From positions 1-64,000 of the forward strand of contig JBBCJX010000017.1 in assembly GCA_037189985.1 (NCBI GenBank): a stretch of 64,000 bases of DNA. Direction: 5' to 3'. This DNA is from UBA2031 sp037189985 (GTDB taxonomy: Bacteria > Pseudomonadota > Gammaproteobacteria > Pseudomonadales > Moraxellaceae). How positions within the stretch are numbered: the first letter of the stretch is position 1; each line of letters begins with the position of its first letter. The position numbers were made by a program, and so were the translations under genes. Below, in pieces: positions 8,079 to 16,188 of the stretch. The notes beneath the pieces are model-generated. The model was not told the DNA's origin, did no database searches, and worked only from the letters and a program-made list of their open reading frames with translations.

Positions 8079-10556
8079 TTACCAGCGGTAGCGGGCCGTG
8101 GCGATGAAGCTGCGCGGCAGGCCCCACTGGCAGATCTGGCTGCTGCACCAGGCCAGGTATTCCTTGCCTGCCAGGTTCTGTCCGGTGAGTGAGAGCGACC
8201 AGTTTTGCCATTTGTAGCGCAACGCGGCGTCGTAAAGCGTGTAGCCCTTGAGGTCGATTTCAGTGCCACTGGTGCCGGTCACCAGGTCATCCGTCATGTA
8301 GTGCATGGAGCCGACATAGCGGGCACCTGCGCCTACGCCAATCCCTTTGAGCGGGCCATCCTGCAGGGTGTAGTCCACCCAGGCCGCTGCCGTGTTTTCT
8401 GCCACGAGTTCCGGGGTACTGCCCACAAAAGTGGGGCGGCGCTGGTCTTCCGTGATTTCGGCATTGATGTGCGTATAGCTGGTGGTCAGCTTGAGGCCGT
8501 TGTCCAAGCTCAGGGTGGCTTCGGCTTCCAGACCGAGCGAGCGAATTTCACCGGTCTGTGTCTTGTTCTGCCCGTTGGGGTCGGCAGAAACGATGTTCTG
8601 TTTGGTGAGGTCAAAACCAGCCAGTGACAACAGTACATTGGTGTTCGGTTGCCACTTTATGCCCACTTCGTATTGCGTAGCAGTTTCCGGATCCATGGGG
8701 TTGCCGTTGTTGTCGGTTTCCAGGATTGGATTGAAGCCGGTGCTGTAACTGACATACGGGGCAACGCCGCTCTCGCTCACATACATGAGGCTGGCTTGGC
8801 CACTGAAGGCATTGTCATTCTGTGTCGCGGGGGTGCCGGTGAGGCGGTCGTCCGTTTCGGTGGTCACCCAGTCCTGGCGTCCTGCCAGATTGAGCAGCCA
8901 GTTTTCCTGGAAACGAAAACGGTTCTGCACGTACACACCGATCTTGCGGTTTTTGGCGCTGGAGTCTTCCGTGAGCGTGGTGGGAGCGACAATGGCCGGG
9001 TAGCTTGGATTCGCATTGAAAGCGTTCAGCGTGTAGCTATACAACGGCGAGGTGGGAGAAAGCGCAATGATGCCGGCAGCCATCGGATCAGGGTCACTGG
9101 TGCGCTCCTGGCGTTCTGCATCGGTCCAGCCGATATCAAGGCCGGCCACCAGGGTGTAATCCATAGTGCCGGTTTTCCAGCTGCCGGTCAGGTTCTGGTC
9201 CAGCAGCAGGTTTTTCACGGGTTCATCGATATTCACAGCATTCTGCGTCAGCAGCGTTTCGCTCCCGAGTATGCCGGGCGGCAGGAAACCAACCAGCACG
9301 GCATAATTGTAATCCAGAGCAATGCTTTCATAGCGCACGTTCTGGTTCAGTGACCAGGTATCGTTGATACGGTGTTCCAGTGCATATCCGAAACTGAAGT
9401 AGTCACGATCAAATTTCTCGAAATCCGGATTGCCGATATTGCGGTTTGACGGAATCGTGCTCATGGGTATGCCGAAAAATGCAGCAAGATTTTTCAACTG
9501 CTGAGAGGGCGTGCCGTTGTAAAGATCTGTGCTGTGTTCGGACTGGTACTGCATCAGGAACGTGATGGAAGTGTTGTCCGAGGGAGTCCAAGTAATCGCG
9601 GGGGCGATGTAGTAGCTGTGGCTTTCCGCATGATCAATCGCAGAATCCGCGTCGCGGGCATGCAGGGTGAGGCGGTAGCGCCATTCACCACTTTCATCCA
9701 GCCTGTCGGAGACATCTGCAAAGACCTGCTTGTTGCCGTAGCTGCCACCGGCAATGCCGACTTCGTGATATGGCGTTTCGGTGGGGCGCTTGGTTGTCAT
9801 GCTGATGAGTCCGCCCGGATTGCCCTGACCGTACAGCACCGAAGCGGGGCCCCGGATGATTTCCACGCGCTCAAGGCCGTAGGGGTTGACCTTGGGCAGG
9901 TTGAAGCCACGACCGCTGGTGCGCAGGCCGTCCCGCCACTGATCGGAGAGGGCGTTGAATCCACGCAGGAAGGTCCAGTCATAACGCGGGTCCTGTCCGT
10001 AGGCGGCAATCAGCGTGCCGGGAGCGTAGCTGATGGCATCACTGACGGTCTGTACGCCGCGATCCTCCATGGCATCACGTGTAATGACGGTCAGGGACTG
10101 GGCCAGTTCCAGTACGGGGGCATTGGTCTTGCCGGCGGTTGTTCGTTGCACGACGTAGCCCTGTACCGGGCCGGTGGGGTTCTGCGTGTCACTTTGCGCC
10201 GTCACCGTTACCTCATCCAGTTGCTGGGTACTGCCTTGAGGCAGGGCGCGGATGGCAAAGCTGCCGTCACCGGTTGCCACCGCTTCCAGGCCGCTGCCAG
10301 TGAGCAGTTGGCGCAGGGCCTGCTCCGGGCTGTAGTCGCCGTTCAGGGCGGGTGCGCGCTTCCCTTTGACGAGGTCGGTCGCAAAGAGCAGGCGCAGGCC
10401 GGTTTGGCTGGCCAAGGCATTCAGGGCATCGCCCAAGTCCTGGGCCGGTTGATTGATGGTGGCGGCTTGGGCTGGGCTAACCATGCCCATTGGCAGTGTC
10501 AGGGCGATGGCCATGGCAAGGAGAGTGGGGCGCAACACGGTACGGCGAGAAGGCAT
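8079..10556 (-). CDS. TonB-dependent siderophore receptor with STN domain, FpvA/FhuE-like
   Basis: This 825-residue receptor starts at the ATG at 10556 (MPSRRTVLRPTLLAM). A GGAG sits about 7 bases upstream, and the start is followed by a signal peptide ending near AQA. The frame is open for 13 more codons upstream, but that start would lie inside the Fur box. An STN domain (about 35-108) and TonB-box-like LDEVTVTAQ are followed by a plug with RGFNALSDQWRDGLR and EIIRGPASVLYGQGNPGGLI. A barrel ends in ATARYRW. These are features of the TIGR01783-type siderophore receptor group (pyoverdine, coprogen, ferrioxamine). Signalling is presumably to the FecR just upstream. The exact siderophore is unknown. 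Confidence 0.92.
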   Translation of the reverse strand: MPSRRTVLRPTLLAMAIALTLPMGMVSPAQAATINQPAQDLGDALNALASQTGLRLLFATDLVKGKRAPALNGDYSPEQALRQLLTGSGLEAVATGDGSFAIRALPQGSTQQLDEVTVTAQSDTQNPTGPVQGYVVQRTTAGKTNAPVLELAQSLTVITRDAMEDRGVQTVSDAISYAPGTLIAAYGQDPRYDWTFLRGFNALSDQWRDGLRTSGRGFNLPKVNPYGLERVEIIRGPASVLYGQGNPGGLISMTTKRPTETPYHEVGIAGGSYGNKQVFADVSDRLDESGEWRYRLTLHARDADSAIDHAESHSYYIAPAITWTPSDNTSITFLMQYQSEHSTDLYNGTPSQQLKNLAAFFGIPMSTIPSNRNIGNPDFEKFDRDYFSFGYALEHRINDTWSLNQNVRYESIALDYNYAVLVGFLPPGILGSETLLTQNAVNIDEPVKNLLLDQNLTGSWKTGTMDYTLVAGLDIGWTDAERQERTSDPDPMAAGIIALSPTSPLYSYTLNAFNANPSYPAIVAPTTLTEDSSAKNRKIGVYVQNRFRFQENWLLNLAGRQDWVTTETDDRLTGTPATQNDNAFSGQASLMYVSESGVAPYVSYSTGFNPILETDNNGNPMDPETATQYEVGIKWQPNTNVLLSLAGFDLTKQNIVSADPNGQNKTQTGEIRSLGLEAEATLSLDNGLKLTTSYTHINAEITEDQRRPTFVGSTPELVAENTAAAWVDYTLQDGPLKGIGVGAGARYVGSMHYMTDDLVTGTSGTEIDLKGYTLYDAALRYKWQNWSLSLTGQNLAGKEYLAWCSSQICQWGLPRSFIATARYRW

Positions 10557-10579
10557 GAGGAGGGCTCCATCAATGCAAA

Positions 10580-10597
10580 TGATAATGGTTACCATTA
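10580..10597 (-). promoter_or_regulatory. Strong Fur box before the second receptor
   Basis: TGATAATGGTTACCA at 10580-10594 matches the 7-1-7 Fur motif at about 12 of 14 positions. It overlaps a perfect 15-bp palindrome, TAATGGTTACCATTA (10583-10597). It lies about 25-40 bases upstream of the ATG, so the receptor is probably iron-repressed directly as well as sigma-activated. Confidence 0.75.
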
Positions 10598-10655
10598 CAA
10601 AGACGGACTAATGCCAGAAACCCTGACGTCGAATTACAAAAAAGTCAGAAAATCT

Positions 10656-11615
10656 TCACTCGACCACCATGGCTTGCCCGGCTTCCAGCCGGACCTTGGC
10701 GGGTGAGGCCAGAGGGAGGGTAGTAAAGAATGCCTCGGTGTTGTCTGTACGGAATGTGCCGGAAAGCCGGAAGGCCGCCAGTTCCGGGCTGCCCTGGAAG
10801 CGGATCTGGCCCGGACGGTAGCGCTGGATTTCGGCCAGCACGTCCAGCAGGGGCTGGTTATGAAAAATCAGTCGGCCTTCGCGCCAGGCAAAACGTAGGG
10901 AGAGGTCATCCAGCGTCCGGACCTGTGGCGCCTGCCCGGGCAGGGCCAGCCATTCCTGATGGGCTCCCAGCACCTGCGCGGGCTGGTCGGGAGCCTTCAC
11001 GCGGACCCGGCCGGATTCTACGGTCACGGCTTGCCGTTGCCGGCTTTCCAGCACGCTGAAACGGGTGCCCAGTACCGTGACAGCTAGGTGTGAGCCCTTT
11101 ACCCGGAAGGGAGCCTCCGGCAGATGGCTGACGGCAAAAAAGGCTTCACCCTGATGCAGGACGACATCACGATGGCGACGTGTCAGCCGCACAGTAGCCC
11201 GGCTGTTGGTGTTGAGCGTGATTTCGCTGCCGTCACTGAGGGTAAAGCGGCCCTGTTCGCCGATGGCGGTGGCGAGTTCGCGTTCTTCCAGAGGAATCCA
11301 GCGCGCCCAGGCTTCCCAGCCACCCGCGGTCACCACACAAAGTAGCAGACTGGCGGCCAGAGCCGGCCACCATGCCGCTCGGGCGGGGGAGGCGGGGGTC
11401 GGTGTCAGGAGCTGGCTTTTGAGGGCTGGCGCATACCGGTCCAGCCGTTGCGACGCCTCTTGCATCTCGGCCCAGGCCTGCCGGTGCCGGGAGTCCTGCG
11501 CCAGCCAGTCTTCAAGCTGCCGCGTGGTGGTGCTGGCGAGTTCATTGTCGCCAGATTCCAGACGGCTCAGGAGGCGTGCTGCCTCCTCCAGCATGGTGTC
11601 CGTGATCGTGCTCAT
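10656..11615 (-). CDS. FecR-type regulator (locus B)
   Basis: The 319-residue protein has an N-terminal DUF4880-like region (about 10-55, LEDWLAQDSRHRQAWAEM). One membrane helix lies at about 82-100 (AAWWPALAASLLLCVVTAGG) and a FecR domain at about 120-220 (GRFTLSDGSEITLNTNSRATV, HQGEAFFAV). It overlaps the sigma gene by 4 bases, so translation is coupled. It relays receptor occupancy to the ECF sigma factor. It is a paralogue of the FecR at 5030-6013. Confidence 0.92.
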   Translation of the reverse strand: MSTITDTMLEEAARLLSRLESGDNELASTTTRQLEDWLAQDSRHRQAWAEMQEASQRLDRYAPALKSQLLTPTPASPARAAWWPALAASLLLCVVTAGGWEAWARWIPLEERELATAIGEQGRFTLSDGSEITLNTNSRATVRLTRRHRDVVLHQGEAFFAVSHLPEAPFRVKGSHLAVTVLGTRFSVLESRQRQAVTVESGRVRVKAPDQPAQVLGAHQEWLALPGQAPQVRTLDDLSLRFAWREGRLIFHNQPLLDVLAEIQRYRPGQIRFQGSPELAAFRLSGTFRTDNTEAFFTTLPLASPAKVRLEAGQAMVVE

Positions 11616-12124
11616 GCCGGCTCATCCTTGAGGGCAGAGCGGCATGCCAGCAGTCCCCGCATCACATGCTTTTCCACCATGTTCAGGGAAATGCCGAGCT
11701 GTCCGGCAACTTCGCGCTGGCTCAGGCCTTCCAGCTTGTGCAGCACGAAAACCTCGCGGCAACGTGGTGGCAGACCGGCAATGGCCGCATGCAGGCGATG
11801 GCGCTCTTCCTGTGACTCCAGATGCCGGGCTGGCTCATCCGTGGCCGGGGCCTCGCTGGCATCCGGGTCGGCAGTGACGTCGTGCAGGGCCTGACGTGTC
11901 TGGCCGGCACGGAACTGGTCTATCTCCAGATTGCGTGCTGTGCGGAAGAGGAAGGCACGGGGTGAGAGCAAGTGCTCGGGCGGTAGCGCCAGCACACGGC
12001 TCACACTTTCCTGAGCCAGCTCCTGCGCCCGCTCGCGGCTGCCGAGGCGGCGGCGCAGGTGGTCCACGAGGTCATGATAGGCGGCGAGGATTTCTGGCTG
12101 GGCAGGATGGATTTTGCCGGGCAC
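11612..12124 (-). CDS. ECF sigma factor, FecI-like (locus B)
   Basis: This 170-residue sigma factor has region 2 (LVDHLRRRLGSRERAQELAQ, FLFRTARNLEIDQFR) and region 4 with the HTH SQREVAGQLGISLNMVEKHV. The GTG start (12124-12122) follows the stop of the iron ABC permease (12128-12126) with one base between. A GAGG lies about 9 bases upstream inside the permease gene. It therefore appears to be the fourth cistron of an fbpCAB-sigma-fecR operon rather than having its own promoter, unlike sigma factor A. Confidence 0.9.
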   Translation of the reverse strand: MPGKIHPAQPEILAAYHDLVDHLRRRLGSRERAQELAQESVSRVLALPPEHLLSPRAFLFRTARNLEIDQFRAGQTRQALHDVTADPDASEAPATDEPARHLESQEERHRLHAAIAGLPPRCREVFVLHKLEGLSQREVAGQLGISLNMVEKHVMRGLLACRSALKDEPA

Positions 12125-12125
12125 G

Positions 12126-13778
12126 TCAGCGTGCCTCTGTCCGGCCTACGCGGGCCAGCAGGATCACGGGCAACAATCCTGCCAGCACGATGATGAGCGC
12201 AGCAATCGCGCCTTCTTCGTAGGTGCCACGCGCCGCTTCGGCATAGAGCGTGGTGGCCAGCGTTTCCAGATTGAGCGGACGCAGCAGCAGCGTGGCGGGT
12301 AGCTCTTTCATGCAGTCCACGAAGACCAGAAGTGCGGCAGCGGCGAGCGCGGGGCGGATCAGCGGAAGGTGGATGCGGCGCAGTACGCCGCCCGGTGTTT
12401 GCCCCAGTGTGCGGGCGGCCTGGTCCAGAGAGGGTGCGATGCGGCTGAGGCCGGATTCGATGCTGCCGGTGGAGACGGCGAGAAAGCGGGCGGCGTAAGC
12501 GTAGATCAGTGCGCCGCCGGAGCCGAGGATGATGAGGCCGGTGGAAATGCCCCACCATTTTTCCAGCGTATCTCCCAGCCATCCGTCCAGGAGGCCCAGT
12601 GGCATCATCAGGCCGATGGCGAGCACGGTACCGGGTATGGCGTAGCCCAGGCTGGCGCTGCGCTCGATACCGCGTGACAGCATGCCGGGCCGCAATCGTG
12701 TGCTCCACGCAATCACCAGCCCCAGCAGCAGGGTAACGACAGTGGCGAGGCTGGCCAGCCAGACCGTATTCCATGCCGCGTCCAGCAGCGTGGGCGGGAA
12801 ACCGGCGAAGCGGAAACGCTTTACCGATTCACTCACCAGATAGGCGGCTGGAGCGATGAAGCCGACCAGCACGGGAATGAAGCCGAGCGTAAAGGCAAAT
12901 GCCGCCTGCCAACCCTGGAGGCGTTGTGGTGTCATGCGGCGCGCACGCTGAGCGGCAATGCTGTAACGCTGGCGTTTGCGTCCGGCGCGCTCCAGCAGCA
13001 GCAAGGCCAGCACAATGACCAGCAGCGTAAGGGCGATCTGTGCTGCACCGGCAAGATCGGCACGGTTGATCCAGGTGGAATAAATCGAAATGGTCAGTGT
13101 GCGTACACCGAGGAATTCGGAGGCACCGATATCGTTGATGGCTTCCATCAGCGCGAGACTGGCACCCACGGCAACCGCCGGCCGCGCCAGTGGCAGCGCC
13201 ACGCGCAGGAATACACCGTGACGGCTTTGTCCCAGCGTGCGTGCGGCTTCGATCAGGCTCGCGGACTGCATGAGGAACATGGTGCGTGTGGTGAGATAGA
13301 CATAGGGATACAGCACAAAGCCCAGCAGCAGTACGCAACCGCCAAGCGAACGTATATCGGGCAGTTGCAGGTCACGCGGGCTGCTGAGCCCCAGCAGTGC
13401 GCGCAAGCCGGTTTGCAGCGGACCGATGGGATGCAGGATGTCCATGTAGGCGTAGGCGACGATGTAGGTGGGCACGGCCAGTGGCAGCAGCAGGGCCCAG
13501 TCCAGCAGACCGCGCCCGCGGAAATCATAGGCGGTTACCAGCCAGGCGCTGCCGGTACCGATGGCGATCACCAGCAGGCCGACGCCTCCCAGCAATACCA
13601 GCGTGTCTGTAATCGTAGGGGGCAGCACATGCTGCAAGAGATGCGGCCACAGACTGGCATCACCGCTGAGTGCGGTGTAGAGCAGCGCTGTCAGTGGCAT
13701 CAGCACGAGCAGCGCAATGACTGCTGCGCTGATCAGCCAGCCACGGCCGGTGGTGTGCGACAACTGTTTGAGCCTCAC
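12126..13778 (-). CDS. fbpB: Ferric iron ABC transporter permease (FbpB/SfuB-like), fused double permease
   Basis: This is the inner-membrane permease of a ferric ABC importer, about 551 residues. It holds two tandem binding-protein-dependent permease domains with the EAA loop signatures EAARTLGQSRHGVFLRVALP and DQAARTLGQTPGGVLRRIHL, about 12 predicted helices in total. The open frame extends to 13868, but that extra stretch is an intergenic hairpin cluster (it reads MGPGLRRGD). I place the start at the GTG at 13778. A TTG at 13763 with GAGG nine bases upstream is an alternative. It works with the binding protein and ATPase encoded just upstream. Confidence 0.88.
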   Translation of the reverse strand: MRLKQLSHTTGRGWLISAAVIALLVLMPLTALLYTALSGDASLWPHLLQHVLPPTITDTLVLLGGVGLLVIAIGTGSAWLVTAYDFRGRGLLDWALLLPLAVPTYIVAYAYMDILHPIGPLQTGLRALLGLSSPRDLQLPDIRSLGGCVLLLGFVLYPYVYLTTRTMFLMQSASLIEAARTLGQSRHGVFLRVALPLARPAVAVGASLALMEAINDIGASEFLGVRTLTISIYSTWINRADLAGAAQIALTLLVIVLALLLLERAGRKRQRYSIAAQRARRMTPQRLQGWQAAFAFTLGFIPVLVGFIAPAAYLVSESVKRFRFAGFPPTLLDAAWNTVWLASLATVVTLLLGLVIAWSTRLRPGMLSRGIERSASLGYAIPGTVLAIGLMMPLGLLDGWLGDTLEKWWGISTGLIILGSGGALIYAYAARFLAVSTGSIESGLSRIAPSLDQAARTLGQTPGGVLRRIHLPLIRPALAAAALLVFVDCMKELPATLLLRPLNLETLATTLYAEAARGTYEEGAIAALIIVLAGLLPVILLARVGRTEAR

Positions 13779-13792
13779 GAACGAGGAGCAGC

Positions 13793-13926
13793 CACTTTCA
13801 TTCCTACTTGTGCAGGAATGAAAGTGTGTAGACAACGTTCCGTCACCCCGGCGCAGGCCGGGGCCCATACGTTGGTGACATTGCAGATGTCGTATGAGGC
13901 CCGGCCTTCACCGGGACGACGGAGGG
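13793..13926 (-). repeat. Cluster of three hairpins between the iron-binding protein and permease genes
   Basis: A perfect 13-bp stem with an 8-base loop lies at 13793-13805/13814-13826. A CCCCGGC-GCAG-GCCGGGG hairpin lies at 13846-13863 within a CGTCACCCCGGCGCAGGCC-type interspersed repeat. A third CCCGG/CCGGG stem lies near 13911-13925. They lie between fbpA and fbpB in the same operon. A role in mRNA stability or differential expression is inferred. Confidence 0.75.
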
Positions 13927-13935
13927 GCGTCACCA

Positions 13936-14988
13936 TCAGTTGTCGAAGCCCACTCGCTCGGCCAGCAGGCTGGCAGCCTTGCGATGCTTGGCGATTTCCG
14001 TCAGGGAAATGGTGTCGGGCTTGAGCGTGCCGAAGCTGGCAATGATGGGATCGGCTGCAACGCCGGGCTTCACGGGATATTCGTAATCCACCTGCGCATA
14101 GATTTTCTGTGCTTCGTCAGAGACCAGATATTCCAGCAACTTGCGGGCTTCTGCCGGGTTGGGTGCGTTCTTGGCAACCGAGGCACCGGAGATGTTCACG
14201 TGCGTGCCACCGTTCTTGAACGTGGGCAGCACTACCTGAATGGCATCGCCCCATTTCTTCTGCTCAGGGCCGCCGCTGCCGCTGCGCATGCGGCCGACGT
14301 AATAAGAGTTGGCAACGCCGATTTCGCAGATCTGTCCCAGAATGTCGCGGGCCACTTCACGATCACCGCCACCCGGTTTGCGGCCCAGATTAGCTTTGAC
14401 GGCACGCAGCCATTTTTCTGCAGCGGCTTCACCATGGTGGGCGATGTAGGCAGCGATCAGCGCCGTGTTGTAAGGATGCAGGCCGGAGCGCGTGCATACC
14501 TGTCCTTTCCATTTGGGATCGGCCAGGTCCTCATAAGTGAAGCTGTCCAGCTTCACGCGATCCTTGGAGGCATAGAGCAGGCGTGCGCGCAGGGACAGTG
14601 CAAACCAGCGGCCATCGGCATCACGCAACTGTGCAGGAATGGCACTTTCCAGAACGGGCGAGCGCAGGGGCTGCACCAAGCCTTTTTCCACGAGGTCGGT
14701 GAGGTTGCCGAAGTCCACCGTCATCAGCACATCGGCCGGCGAGCGTTTGCCTTCTGCCGCGATGCGTTCGGCAAGGCCGTCTTTCACGAAAACCGTATTC
14801 ACCTTGATGCCGCTGGACTTGGTGAAGGCCGCCAGCAGGGGCTGGATGAGGCCCGGTTCACGTGTGGTGTAGAGGTTGACTTCGGCAGCCGCTGTTGAGA
14901 ACGACAGCAACAGGGTTGAGGCCAGCAGAGCGAGGCGTTTTCCGTAACGTTTTGGAGCGGACATCATCATGGTGTTTTCTCGCAACAT
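13936..14988 (-). CDS. fbpA: Ferric iron ABC transporter substrate-binding protein (FbpA/FutA-like)
   Basis: This periplasmic Fe(III)-binding protein has up to 350 residues. The start is ambiguous among the ATG at 14988 and a run of ATGs at 14970-14962. A signal peptide (KRLALLASTLLLSFSTAAAE) precedes a mature protein beginning VNLYTTREPGLIQPLL, a typical opening of this family. The paired tyrosines in NSYYVGRM are the expected iron ligands. DYEYPVKPG near the C-terminus is also conserved. It follows the ATPase gene by 11 bases and precedes the permease gene, separated by a hairpin cluster. Confidence 0.92.
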   Translation of the reverse strand: MLRENTMMMSAPKRYGKRLALLASTLLLSFSTAAAEVNLYTTREPGLIQPLLAAFTKSSGIKVNTVFVKDGLAERIAAEGKRSPADVLMTVDFGNLTDLVEKGLVQPLRSPVLESAIPAQLRDADGRWFALSLRARLLYASKDRVKLDSFTYEDLADPKWKGQVCTRSGLHPYNTALIAAYIAHHGEAAAEKWLRAVKANLGRKPGGGDREVARDILGQICEIGVANSYYVGRMRSGSGGPEQKKWGDAIQVVLPTFKNGGTHVNISGASVAKNAPNPAEARKLLEYLVSDEAQKIYAQVDYEYPVKPGVAADPIIASFGTLKPDTISLTEIAKHRKAASLLAERVGFDN

Positions 14989-14999
14989 GTTGAAAGGAT

Positions 15000-16094
15000 T
15001 CAGGGCAGGGCGCTGGCCGGAAAGACAAGGGCGTGCTTTCGTTCCGGTTCCAGATAAACGTTGTCACCAACAGAGGTACCACTGCCTTGTGGCAGGAGTG
15101 CGACAAGAGGCACTGGCAGGCCGTCGACACGGACGTGGAGCTCTTCACCGTGGCCCAGGAACAGCTGCTTTACCACCTGGCCTGGAGTGCCGCTCCCCGT
15201 GCGCGCGATGCGCATGTCTTGCGGGCGGAGATAAACACTGACTTCTGCGCCGGCGGATGTCGTGCCGGGAAAGTGGCCGAGTGGCGTGTCGATGAAACCG
15301 TCGCGGCAATGTCCGGGAATCTGGTTGAGGTCTGAAAAGAAGCGTGCGGCAAAAAGTGATGCTGGACGCTGGTAAAGCGCCTCTGCCGAACCGTGCTGCT
15401 CCACGCGGCCCGCGTGCATAAGCACGATATGGTCGGCAATGCGCAGGGCTTCTTCCGGGTCATGTGTGACGACAACTGCCGTGGTACCGGTCTCGCGCAG
15501 GAGTGCCATGGTGTCTTCGCGTACGCGGTCACGCAGGCGACGGTCCAGATTGGAGAATGGTTCGTCCATCAGCAGCACGCGCGGGCCGGGAGCAAGTGCG
15601 CGCGCGAGAGCTACGCGTTGTTGTTCGCCGCCGGAGAGCGTGTGCGGATAATTGCGGGCGTGATGGGCGAGGCCGACACGGCTGAGGGCATGCAAGGCGT
15701 GTTCGCGACTGGCCTTGCTGCGATCCGGCAATCCGAACATCACGTTGCTGAGTACATCGAGATGTGGGAACAGGGCGTAGTCCTGGAAAACTAGGCCAAT
15801 ACGCCGCTGTTCGGGAGGCACAAAAGCATTCGGGCCGCTCATTTCCTGGCCGTCCAGCAAGACGCGGCCTGCCGTGGGGACTTCCAGGCCGGCAATCAGG
15901 CGTAGCAGCGTGGTCTTGCCACAGCCGGAGTGTCCCAGAAGGCAGACGACTTCGCCTGCACTGGCTTGCCATGACACGTCATCCACTGCGATATGGCCGC
16001 CATAAACTTGGCGCAGGCCTTCGACGGCAAGGGCGCTGGCATGGGGGAGACTGGCGGGTGTGCTGGTGGGGGCGAGGGGTACAGCAGAGGTCAT
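15000..16094 (-). CDS. fbpC: Ferric iron ABC transporter ATP-binding protein (FbpC-like)
   Basis: The 364-residue ATPase has Walker A GHSGCGKT (residues 54-61), signature LSGGEQQRVALARAL, Walker B VLLMDEP and switch histidine VVVTHD. A C-terminal TOBE-like domain (about 250-360) places it in the iron/spermidine/maltose group. It is the first gene of the fbpCAB unit and lies behind a Fur-box-like site. It powers import through the double permease encoded downstream. Confidence 0.93.
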   Translation of the reverse strand: MTSAVPLAPTSTPASLPHASALAVEGLRQVYGGHIAVDDVSWQASAGEVVCLLGHSGCGKTTLLRLIAGLEVPTAGRVLLDGQEMSGPNAFVPPEQRRIGLVFQDYALFPHLDVLSNVMFGLPDRSKASREHALHALSRVGLAHHARNYPHTLSGGEQQRVALARALAPGPRVLLMDEPFSNLDRRLRDRVREDTMALLRETGTTAVVVTHDPEEALRIADHIVLMHAGRVEQHGSAEALYQRPASLFAARFFSDLNQIPGHCRDGFIDTPLGHFPGTTSAGAEVSVYLRPQDMRIARTGSGTPGQVVKQLFLGHGEELHVRVDGLPVPLVALLPQGSGTSVGDNVYLEPERKHALVFPASALP

Positions 16095-16137
16095 GGGCAG
16101 CCTGTTCGGTCTGTCGTCGGACGGTGCTTATCCTAAC

Positions 16138-16152
16138 TGATTGTGCTTCTCA
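16138..16152 (-). promoter_or_regulatory. Possible Fur box before fbpC
   Basis: On the minus strand TGAGAAGCACAATCA matches the 7-1-7 Fur motif at about 10 of 14 positions, 44 bases upstream of the fbpC ATG. It fits the job of the operon but is weaker than the site at 10580. Confidence 0.45.
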
Positions 16153-16188
16153 TTTGTGCTGCGTTTCGCTGGTCTCCGTGCAGGCAGA

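Noticed and set aside
9534..10706. 390-codon open frame antisense to the second TonB receptor
   Set aside because: A shadow of the receptor; no motif, and it runs through the Fur box and into FecR.
13779..13868. N-terminal extension of the iron permease reading MGPGLRRGD
   Set aside because: This is translation of an interspersed hairpin repeat (GGCGCAGGCCGGGG). The permease more likely starts at 13778 or 13763.
13793..13926. Hairpin cluster considered as a CRISPR-like array
   Set aside because: The hairpins are unlike each other, there is no regular spacer length and no cas gene nearby.
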